Origin: Streptomonospora mangrovi
GTDB taxonomy: Bacteria; Actinomycetota; Actinomycetes; Streptosporangiales; Streptosporangiaceae
NCBI RefSeq assembly: GCF_027604915.1
Contig: NZ_JAJAQC010000001.1
Location: 1-64,000 of the forward strand
DNA length: 64,000 bases
Direction: 5' to 3'
This document shows, piece after piece, positions 56,384 to 64,000 of the stretch. The notes beneath the pieces were generated by a model. It saw only the letters and a program-made list of their open reading frames with translations, was not told where the DNA came from and ran no database searches. Both the position numbers and the translations under genes were made by a program. Within the stretch, counting starts at the first letter, position 1. The number at the start of each line of letters is the position of its first letter.

Positions 56384-56659
56384 TTGAGCGGTCTGAGCAT
56401 TATGTGCGGATCAGACATCAAAAATACGGACACAACCGACATTCACCTCTTTGACCCAGGATCGCTGAGCACCGCGCAGATGATGGGGGACGCCTGCGCC
56501 GTGTGCCACGTCCGCTGGCCGCGTCCGCGCCACCCGCTGGGCGATTCGCCCGAGGGCGGCGAACTCTACGGGTGCGACGAATGCGCGGGTTTCCTGGCCG
56601 GCCACGAGGACAGCCACGAGAACGGCCACCTGCTGGAACACGCCCTGGTCGCCCACTGA
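56384..56659 (+). CDS. Small double-CxxC protein with A/T-rich 5' end
   Basis: 91 aa, unrecognised. TTG 56384 is chosen because GGGGGGAG (56368-56375) is well placed; ATG 56402 (MCGSDIKNTD) is the alternative. Two CxxC pairs in GDACAVCHVRWPRPR and LYGCDECAGFLAG, with nearby His residues and a His-rich tail (HEDSHENGHLLEHALVAH), suggest a zinc-ribbon-like metal site. The first 30 codons use AAA, AAT, ACA and CTC and are A/T-richer than the neighbours, perhaps to keep the start region unstructured. A 13-bp terminator follows (56739-56775), and the upstream 200 bp are A/T-rich with the dyad AACTA/TAGTT (56242-56255). Confidence 0.68.
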   Translation: MSGLSIMCGSDIKNTDTTDIHLFDPGSLSTAQMMGDACAVCHVRWPRPRHPLGDSPEGGELYGCDECAGFLAGHEDSHENGHLLEHALVAH

Positions 56660-56738
56660 CCGCGCACGGGGGCGCGGGAGCGGCCGGGGGCGCGCCGCGG
56701 CGCAAAGGGGTGCGGATGGCCCCGCCGAACAGGGCGGG

Positions 56739-56775
56739 GCGCTCCGGGTCCAGGGGGGCCTGGGACCCGGAGCGC
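56739..56775 (+). terminator. Terminator of the small double-CxxC gene
   Basis: A perfect 13-bp stem (56739-56751 with 56763-56775) with an 11-base loop. Confidence 0.8.
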
Positions 56776-56939
56776 ACCCGCTGACGCGCCCGCTCCAAGG
56801 GGGGAGGAGGGGAATGAGCGCGCCGTCCGGAAACGCCGGCGGCCGCCGCCGCGCGCGGTCGCGCACGTCGGCGGATCGGCCTCCACCCTACCCCTGACTC
56901 CCGGTGCCCGTGGGGAAACCCTGTGTATACGGCACCTTC

Positions 56940-56978
56940 CGCGTGCGGCGGACCGGCCGGGCCGGTCCGCCGCACGCG
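56940..56978 (-). terminator. mmsA terminator
   Basis: A perfect 18-bp stem (56940-56957 with 56961-56978) around a CGG triplet, 77 bp past the mmsA stop. Confidence 0.88.
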
Positions 56979-57054
56979 TGTTTCGGGCAGTTCAGCCTTT
57001 TCGGTCCGTTCTGCGCTTTCAGCCTGTTCGGCCCGCCCAGCCCGGTTGGTCCGT

Positions 57055-58557
<1,503 letters not shown>

Positions 58558-58589
58558 GGGCGTCCTCGCAGAGCGTGGGATGGCGGGGG

Positions 58590-59882
58590 TCAGCGGGCGG
58601 CGGTGTCGACCTCGGTGACGGCGTCGACGAGGATGTCGCGCGCCTCGCGCGCGTCGCCCTCGCCCACGGTCAGCGGCGGCGCCACGCGCAGCACGTTGCC
58701 GCGCAGGCCGCCCTTGCCGATGAGCAGGCCCCGGCGCCGGGTGGCCTCCAGGACGGCGGCGGCCAGCTCGGGCGCGGGCCGCCCGGTGCCCGGCTCGACC
58801 ATCTCGATCGCGAACATCAGCCCCTTGCCGCGCACGGCGCCCACCGCCGGCAGGTCGGCCAGCGGGCGCAGGCCCTCCAGCACCAGCGCGCCCAGCCGGG
58901 CGGCGTTGGCCTGGAGGTCGTGGTCGAGGACGTAGTCCAGGGTGGCGTTGGCGGCGGCCGTGGCGATGGGGTTGCCGCCGAAGGTGGAGACCCCGTTGGC
59001 GGTGAGGGTGTCCATGAGGTCGCCCCGCGCCACCACGCCGCCGATAGCGAAGCCGTTGCCCAGGCCCTTGGCGAAGGTCATGGCGTCGGGGGTGACGCCG
59101 TGCTCGGCGATGCCCCAGAACGCGGCCCCGGTGCGGCCCCACCCGGTCTGCACCTCGTCGGAGACGAACAGGATGCCGTGCTCGTCCAGCACCTCCTTGT
59201 AGGCGGCGAACAGGCCGGGCGGGGGCATGGTGAACCCGCCGACCCCCTGCACGGGCTCGGCGATCAGGCAGGCCACGTCGGGCGCGGTGGCGGTGGCGAG
59301 CACGTCGCGCAGGTCGGCCACACAGGCGGCGACGTACTCCTCGTCGGACAGCCGCGCGAACGCGGGGGCGTCGCGGTCGGTGCCGTGCAGGTAGTGCACG
59401 TTGAGCGGGGAGAGCGCGGAGTTCTTCCAGGAGCGGTTGCCGGTCACGGCCACCGTGCCGTAGGAGCGCCCGTGGTAGCTGTTGCGCATGGCCAGCACCT
59501 GGTCGCTGCCCCGGGCGCAGGTGGCCAGCAGCAGCGCGGTCTCGTTGGCCTCGGTTCCGGAGTTGGTGAAGAACACCTTGGCGTCGGGGATACCGGAGAG
59601 CCGGGCGATCTTCTCGGCCAGCTCGACCTGGCCGCGCAGCAGGTAGAGGGTCGAGGTGTGCACGACGCCGCTGGCGAGCTGGCGCTCGACGGCCTCGCGC
59701 ACCTCGGCGACGTCGTAGCCGAGCATGTTGGTGAGGATGCCGGCGAAGAAGTCGAGGTAGGTGGTGCCGTCGGCGTCGGTGACGCGCACCCCCTTGCCGC
59801 TGACGATCTCGATGGGGGCGTCGTAGTAGAGGGACAGCCAGGAGGGCAGGACGGCGCGGTGGCGAGCGAGCAGATCCGACAT
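58590..59882 (-). CDS. Class III (omega) aminotransferase
   Basis: This 430-aa PLP enzyme of the GABA/beta-alanine/acetylornithine class has VFFTNSGTEANETALLLAT, NSYHGRSYGTVAVTGNRSW, LFVSDEVQTGWGRTGAAFWG and the PLP-Lys in MTFAKGLGNGFAIGG. It transfers the omega-amino group to pyruvate or 2-oxoglutarate, giving a semialdehyde that MmsA, encoded next, would oxidise. The likely substrate is beta-alanine or GABA; sequence alone does not decide. Control is probably by the PucR protein divergently encoded at 60089, through the dyad 59922-59959. Confidence 0.93.
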   Translation of the reverse strand: MSDLLARHRAVLPSWLSLYYDAPIEIVSGKGVRVTDADGTTYLDFFAGILTNMLGYDVAEVREAVERQLASGVVHTSTLYLLRGQVELAEKIARLSGIPDAKVFFTNSGTEANETALLLATCARGSDQVLAMRNSYHGRSYGTVAVTGNRSWKNSALSPLNVHYLHGTDRDAPAFARLSDEEYVAACVADLRDVLATATAPDVACLIAEPVQGVGGFTMPPPGLFAAYKEVLDEHGILFVSDEVQTGWGRTGAAFWGIAEHGVTPDAMTFAKGLGNGFAIGGVVARGDLMDTLTANGVSTFGGNPIATAAANATLDYVLDHDLQANAARLGALVLEGLRPLADLPAVGAVRGKGLMFAIEMVEPGTGRPAPELAAAVLEATRRRGLLIGKGGLRGNVLRVAPPLTVGEGDAREARDILVDAVTEVDTAAR

Positions 59883-59921
59883 GTGCCCAGTCTCGCCCGC
59901 CGGGCATCCGCGTGCCAGCGG

Positions 59922-59959
59922 CAGGGTGTCGGTTTCGCGGCGGGGTGGTTGACACCCTG
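59922..59959. promoter_or_regulatory. 9-bp inverted repeat in the aminotransferase/pucR intergene
   Basis: CAGGGTGTC (59922-59930) and GACACCCTG (59951-59959) are a perfect dyad with a 20-bp spacer. TTGACA (59949-59954) falls in the right arm. It sits 40-77 bp from the aminotransferase start and is a likely site for the divergent regulator. Confidence 0.6.
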
Positions 59960-60076
59960 TCAGGGCGCGCGCGGGCGGCGCCGCCGGCGCGCGGGGCGCG
60001 GCCCGGCCCCCGGGCGCGGCACCGCGGCGCTTCGCGGGCTCCCGGACGGCCCCGGGGACGCCCCGGCCGGCCGCCC

Positions 60077-60082
60077 TAGACT
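60077..60082 (+). promoter_or_regulatory. Leaderless -10 element of the second pucR gene
   Basis: TAGACT lies six bases before the ATG at 60089, the spacing expected when transcription starts at the start codon. No Shine-Dalgarno sequence is needed, and only GGCGGG is present. Confidence 0.6.
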
Positions 60083-60088
60083 GGCGGG

Positions 60089-61708
60089 ATGCTGCCGACG
60101 CTCGCCGATGTGCTGGCGCTGCCCGCCGTCCAGCGCGCCCGCCCGCGCGTGGTCGTCGGCGCCGACCGCCTCGGCGGCACCGTCCGCTGGGTGCACATCG
60201 CCGAGGTCACCGACCTCGCCCACCTGCTGCGCGGCGGCGAGCTGGTGCTGACCACCGGCATCGCCATGCCCGACGACCCGCCCTCGCTCCAGCGCTACGT
60301 CGACGGCCTGGCCTCGGCCGGGGTGGCGGGGATCGCGGTCGAACTGGGCCGCAAGTACCGCACCGAGCTCCCCCCGGCGCTGCTGGAGCCGGCGCGGGCG
60401 GCCGGCATCCCGGTGATCTGCCTGGAGCGCGAGGCCCGGTTCGTCGAGATCACCGAGGCCGTGCACTCCCGCGTGGTCAACCAGCAACTGGCGGAGCTGC
60501 GGGAGTCCGCGCGGCTGCACGAGGTCTTCACCGAGCTGTCGGTGGAGGGCGCGCCGCCGCAGCGGGTGCTGCGCGAGATCGCGCAGTTGTCGGACTGCCC
60601 GGTGGTGCTGGAGAACCTGGCGCACCAGGTCCTGGTGTGCGACCTCAACGGCGAGGACCCCGGCCGGCTGCTGGCGTCGTGGGAGGCGCGCTCGCGCGCG
60701 GTGCGCACGTCAGGGCGCACGGTGCACGACGCCCCCACGGGGTGGCTGGTGACCACGGTGGGCGCGCGCGGCCAGGACTGGGGGCGGCTCATCCTGGTCT
60801 GCGGCGCCGCGCCCAGTCCGCGCCAGACCATGCTGCTGGAGCGGGCCGCCACCACGCTGGCCCTGGGGCGGCTGCTGGAGCGCCACCAGGAGAGCCTGGA
60901 GCGCCAGACCCACCGCACGATCATCTCCGGGATCATCGACCGCGCCTACTCCGACCCCGAGGAGGCGCTGGTGCGCGCCCGCGCGGTGGGCGTGCCGCTG
61001 GGCGGGCGGCCCCTGGTGGGGCTGGTGCTGCGGCTGCGCGAGGCCGGCACCGGGCTGGCCGCCCAGGCGCGGCTGGCCGACACCGCCGAGGCGGTGGCGC
61101 GGGCCTGCCGCGAACTCCGGCTGGCGGCGCTGGTGGGGTCGGTGGACGACCTGCGGGTGGGCGTGCTGCTGGCCGAGCCCGAGTCGGGCGGGCTGGACGC
61201 CGCGCTGCACCGGCTGGCCGGGCGCATCCGCGAGCGGGTGGGCGCCGAGGCGGTGCTGGCGGCGGGCTCCACCGCCGAGGACGTGCGCGACGTGCGGCGG
61301 TCGTTCCTGGAGGCGCGCCAGGTGGGCGACGTCGCGGCGCACGAGGAGCCGCGCGAGGGCGGCCGGCCGTTCTACCGGCTGACCGACCTGCGGCTGCGCG
61401 GCCTGCTGCACCTGCTGCGCGACGACGAGCGGGTGCAGACCTACGTGGAGCGCGAACTGGGTCCGCTGCTGGACCACGACGCCCGCCACGGCGGCGACCT
61501 CACCGAGATGCTGCGCCGCTACCTGGAGGCCGGGCGCAACAAGGCGCTGGCGGCGTCCACCGCCCACCTGTCGCGCCCGGCCTTCTACGAGCGGCTGCGG
61601 CGGATCTCCCACGTGCTGGACGCCGACCTGGACTCCGTGGAGACCTGCCTGTCGCTGCACGTGGCCCTGCTGGCGCTGGACTCCGTGCGCGGCCGGCTCT
61701 CCGGGTAG
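60089..61708 (+). CDS. PucR-family regulator
   Basis: The 539-aa regulator has an N-terminal PucR domain (about residues 5-125, MLPTLADVLALPAVQRARPR and HLLRGGELVLTTGIAM), a central GAF/GGDEF-like region and a C-terminal HTH (ALAASTAHLSRPAFYERLRR, then ISHVLDADLDSVETCLSLHV). It diverges from the aminotransferase-mmsA pair, the usual layout for a local activator of catabolic genes. It differs from the PucR at 14790-16583, whose C-terminus has the more typical NVAETARALHFHYNTLRYRI helix. Confidence 0.92.
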   Translation: MLPTLADVLALPAVQRARPRVVVGADRLGGTVRWVHIAEVTDLAHLLRGGELVLTTGIAMPDDPPSLQRYVDGLASAGVAGIAVELGRKYRTELPPALLEPARAAGIPVICLEREARFVEITEAVHSRVVNQQLAELRESARLHEVFTELSVEGAPPQRVLREIAQLSDCPVVLENLAHQVLVCDLNGEDPGRLLASWEARSRAVRTSGRTVHDAPTGWLVTTVGARGQDWGRLILVCGAAPSPRQTMLLERAATTLALGRLLERHQESLERQTHRTIISGIIDRAYSDPEEALVRARAVGVPLGGRPLVGLVLRLREAGTGLAAQARLADTAEAVARACRELRLAALVGSVDDLRVGVLLAEPESGGLDAALHRLAGRIRERVGAEAVLAAGSTAEDVRDVRRSFLEARQVGDVAAHEEPREGGRPFYRLTDLRLRGLLHLLRDDERVQTYVERELGPLLDHDARHGGDLTEMLRRYLEAGRNKALAASTAHLSRPAFYERLRRISHVLDADLDSVETCLSLHVALLALDSVRGRLSG

Positions 61709-61871
61709 CGGGTGGCGGGCGGCGCTGCCCGGCGCCCGGCCGCCTTTAGGACCGCCCCGCACCATGCAGTACTTTTGATTCCGTTTTCCAGCCCTACTCG
61801 CGCGACCGATTCGGCAGAATGGCGAGCAGGACGCATTCGTTCGCGTCAACCCACGGACATCGGAGGTCCCT

Positions 61872-62369
61872 GTGACCGACCACGGTGGTACGGCACCGGC
61901 CGGACGGAGGCACGCCGCCTCCGGCGTCGCCCTCGACGCCACCGCCAAGCGCATCATCGAGCAGCTCCAGCAGGACGGCCGCCGCTCCTACGCCGCCATC
62001 GGCAAGGCCGTGGGGCTGTCGGAGGCCGCGGTGCGCCAGCGGGTGCAGCGGCTGCTGGAGGCCGGTGTGGTGCAGGTGGTGGGCGTGACCGACCCGATGA
62101 TGCTGGGGTTCAGCCGCCAGGCCATGATCGGCGTGCGCTCCGACGGCGACCTCACCGCCGTGGCCGACGCGGTGTCGGAACTGGACGGGGTGGACTACGT
62201 GGTGATCACCGCGGGCTCCTTCGACGTCCTGGTCGAGGTGGTGGCCGCCGACGACGACGAACTGCTGGAGATCCTCGGCGCCATCCGCGCCGTGCCCGGG
62301 GTGACCGCCACCGAGACGTTCCTGTACCTCAAGCTGCGCAAGCAGACCTACGCCTGGGGGACCCGCTGA
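61872..62369 (+). CDS. Lrp/AsnC-family transcriptional regulator
   Basis: This 165-aa protein has an N-terminal winged HTH (about residues 20-70, LDATAKRIIEQLQQDGRRSY and LSEAAVRQRVQRLLEAGVV) and a C-terminal RAM ligand-binding domain (GVRSDGDLTAVADAVSELDG and the ETFLYLKLRKQTYAW end). Lrp proteins sense amino acids and usually regulate nearby metabolism, here perhaps the aminotransferase/mmsA genes. GTG 61872 follows GGAGG. It starts 163 bp after the PucR gene, with an A/T-rich promoter patch (61775-61830). Confidence 0.94.
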   Translation: MTDHGGTAPAGRRHAASGVALDATAKRIIEQLQQDGRRSYAAIGKAVGLSEAAVRQRVQRLLEAGVVQVVGVTDPMMLGFSRQAMIGVRSDGDLTAVADAVSELDGVDYVVITAGSFDVLVEVVAADDDELLEILGAIRAVPGVTATETFLYLKLRKQTYAWGTR

Positions 62370-62387
62370 GGGCCCGGCGGCGCGGCC

Positions 62388-62864
62388 CTACAGCAGCCCC
62401 ATGGCCACGCCGGGCGCGTAGACCAGCGCCGCGAACCGGGCCGTGCGGGTTACGAAGGTGACCACCACGAAGCTGAGCAGCGGCATCCGCAGGGTCCCGG
62501 CCAGCACCGCCACCACCATGAACGGCGGGATGCTGGAGAACGAGCTGACCCCCACCAGCCCCATGGTCCACAGCGGCCGGCCCTCGGCCTTGGCGCGCCA
62601 GCGCTCCGCCCGCTCGGCCCACTTCGAGGGGGTCTCGGCCCTGCGCTTGAGCCAGGGGATGTTGAGCGCGCCGCGGCCGAGGTAGAAGTAGACGACCTTG
62701 GCGAGGGTCTGGCCGATTCCGGCCGCCACCGCCATGGCGAACAGCACCCCGCCGCCCAGCGCGCCCATGCCCATCAGGTACAGCTCGACGTTGATGACCG
62801 GGAACAGCGCCGACACCGCCCCCATGACGAACGCCAGCGCGGTCTCGGTCACGGACTGGATCAC
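62388..62864 (-). CDS. YqaA/VTT-like small membrane protein
   Basis: This 158-aa integral membrane protein starts at GTG 62864 with GGAG six bases upstream. It has four hydrophobic segments. The second to third include QTLAKVVYFYLGRGALNIPW, a basic stretch (WLKRRAETPSKWAERAERWR) and the family-like GVSSFSSIPPFMVVAVLAGT, similar to the VTT/SNARE-associated (DedA-related, YqaA) group. Function is unknown; DedA relatives act in lipid and proton homeostasis. It lies 71 bp downstream of rlmN. Confidence 0.78.
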   Translation of the reverse strand: MIQSVTETALAFVMGAVSALFPVINVELYLMGMGALGGGVLFAMAVAAGIGQTLAKVVYFYLGRGALNIPWLKRRAETPSKWAERAERWRAKAEGRPLWTMGLVGVSSFSSIPPFMVVAVLAGTLRMPLLSFVVVTFVTRTARFAALVYAPGVAMGLL

Positions 62865-62935
62865 TGCGGTCTCCGTTTGCGCCGGGAACGAAGGAGCCGG
62901 GCGGGCCGGGTGATGCGGTGCGGCGGAGCTGGGCG

Positions 62936-64000
62936 CTAGTTCTCGGCGGCGGCCAGCTGGCCGCACGCGCCGTCGATCTCCTGGCCGCGGGTGTCGCGGA
63001 TGGTGACCGGCACGCCGTGGGCCTCCAGGCGGCGCACGAACTCGCGTTCGTCCTCGGGCCGCGAGGCGGTCCACTTCGAGCCGGGCGTGGGGTTCAGCGG
63101 GATCAGGTTGACGTGCACCAGGTGGCCCTTGAGCAGCCTCCCGAGGAGGTCGGCCCGCCACGCCTGGTCGTTGATGTCGCGGATCAGAGCGTACTCGATG
63201 GAGACCCGGCGCCCGGTGGTGTCGGAGTAGCGCCACGCGGCGTCGAGGACCTCGGCGACCTTCCAGCGGTTGTTGACCGGCACGAGTTCGTCGCGCAGGT
63301 CGTCGTCGGGGGCGTGCAGCGACACCGCCAGCCGCACCTGCATGCGCTCGGCGATCAGCTTGTCGATGGCCGGCACCAGGCCGACGGTGGAGACCGTGAC
63401 GCTGCGCTGGGAGATCCCCAGGCCGCCGGGGACGGGGTCGGTCATGCGCCGCACGGACTCCAGCACCCGCTTGTAGTTGGCCAGCGGCTCGCCCATGCCC
63501 ATGAAGACGATGTTGCTGATGCGGCCCGGCCCGCCGGCGACCTCGCCGCGGGCGAGGTCGCGCGCCACCGACACCACCTGGTCGACGATCTCGCCGGTGG
63601 AGAGGTTGCGGGTGAGGCCGTTCTGGCCGGTGGCGCAGAAGGGGCAGTTCATGCCGCAGCCGGCCTGGGAGGACACGCACAGGGTGACGCGGTCGGGGTA
63701 GCGCATGAGCACCGACTCGAACAGCACGCCGTCGAAGGCGCGCCACAGGGTCTTGCGGGTCATGCCGTCGTCGCAGGTGATGTGGCGCACGGGGGTGAGC
63801 AGCGGCGGCAGCAGCGCCTCGCCCAGGCGCTCGCGGGCGCCGGCCGGGAGGTCGGTCATGGCCGCGGTGTCGGACTCCAGGCGGCCGAAGTAGTGCTGCG
63901 CGAGCTGCTTGGCGCGGAAGGGCGGCTCGCCCAGCTCGGCGACCGCCGCGCGGCGCTGCTCGGGGCTGAGGTCGGCGAGGTGCCGGGGCGGCTGGGCCCT
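62936..64000 (-). CDS. rlmN: Dual-specificity rRNA/tRNA methyltransferase RlmN (5' end outside window)
   Basis: This radical-SAM enzyme methylates C2 of A2503 in 23S rRNA and of A37 in some tRNAs. 354 residues are visible and the frame is open to the right edge, so the start is missing. The radical-SAM CxxxCxxC motif is in [20 protein letters not shown], the GGE-like SAM motif in [20 protein letters not shown] and the catalytic Cys at the C-terminus in [35 protein letters not shown] is also typical. The visible N-terminal part includes [15 protein letters not shown]. Internal ATG 63857-63859 is not the true start. Confidence 0.94.
   Translation of the reverse strand, partial: RAQPPRHLADLSPEQRRAAVAELGEPPFRAKQLAQHYFGRLESDTAAMTDLPAGARERLGEALLPPLLTPVRHITCDDGMTRKTLWRAFDGVLFESVLMRYPDRVTLCVSSQAGCGMNCPFCATGQNGLTRNLSTGEIVDQVVSVARDLARGEVAGGPGRISNIVFMGMGEPLANYKRVLESVRRMTDPVPGGLGISQRSVTVSTVGLVPAIDKLIAERMQVRLAVSLHAPDDDLRDELVPVNNRWKVAEVLDAAWRYSDTTGRRVSIEYALIRDINDQAWRADLLGRLLKGHLVHVNLIPLNPTPGSKWTASRPEDEREFVRRLEAHGVPVTIRDTRGQEIDGACGQLAAAEN

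Larger units (their letters stand above)
56660..57054. other. Gene-free interval with two strong terminators
   Basis: 395 bp between the small double-CxxC gene and mmsA. It holds the two terminators listed separately and no supported gene. Confidence 0.7.

Overview
The window is a 64-kb stretch of a very GC-rich genome. Codon third positions are strongly G/C-biased, GTG starts are common, and several genes look leaderless, with a -10-like hexamer 6-8 nt before the start codon. Gene families typical of filamentous actinomycetes are abundant: AfsR-type LuxR regulators, PucR regulators, a conservon-type GTPase, a SecA2 close to the mycobacterial one, TAP-type secreted peptidases and a prokaryotic phospholipase A2. 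I infer an actinomycete, perhaps Streptosporangiales/Nocardiopsaceae, but the sequence alone does not fix the genus. No rRNA, tRNA, CRISPR array, prophage or biosynthetic cluster was seen. The only mobile-element trace is the last 41 codons of an IS5-like transposase at the left edge.

Layout. 1-6.3 kb: transposase tail, EamA exporter, a NarL-type two-component pair behind a 30-bp palindrome, cydAB, and a 37-aa Cys-rich peptide gene with a strong terminator. 6.4-16.6 kb: FkbM methyltransferase, Dabb protein, SAM methyltransferase, a small uncharacterised gene behind a 22-bp palindrome, secA2, an orphan CvnD-like GTPase, an NCS2 xanthine/uracil permease and a PucR regulator. 17-24 kb: hisS, then two tandem AfsR-like STAND/TPR/LuxR regulators. 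24-27 kb: a truncated, motif-degenerate adenylate-forming protein, an HSL-type esterase and an RsbW-like anti-sigma kinase. 27-34 kb: a CooC/MinD-like ATPase, then a family-5 (peptide/nickel) ABC transporter operon; a CGATAATCG palindrome precedes both units. 34-45 kb: ackA-pta; a GNAT gene, a TAP-like peptidase and the MEP/protease genes ispG, rseP and dxr. 45-56.7 kb: mostly envelope and secreted functions (trypsin-like protease, PBP4-type carboxypeptidase, beta-lactamase-fold hydrolase, GH1 beta-glucosidase with a CebR/CelR-type box, phospholipase A2), plus a nitrilase, a stand-alone PD-(D/E)XK-like protein and a small double-CxxC protein. 57-64 kb: mmsA, a class III aminotransferase, a divergent PucR regulator, an Lrp/AsnC regulator, a YqaA-like membrane protein and rlmN, which is cut by the right edge.

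Functional threads. (i) Purine/pyrimidine and beta-amino-acid use: the NCS2 permease with one PucR, and mmsA/aminotransferase with a second PucR and an Lrp protein. (ii) A possible metal- or peptide-responsive unit made of the CooC-like ATPase and the NikA/DppA-type transporter, linked by a shared operator-like motif; this is the best candidate for an undescribed system here. (iii) Respiration and overflow metabolism: cytochrome bd and Pta-AckA. (iv) Secretion and envelope: SecA2, rseP and many exported hydrolases.

Non-coding structure is rich. Long perfect hairpins separate most convergent units. Two intergenic sites carry homopolymeric C/G tracts (34.15 and 46.0 kb). Several palindromes sit at promoters and are probably operators.
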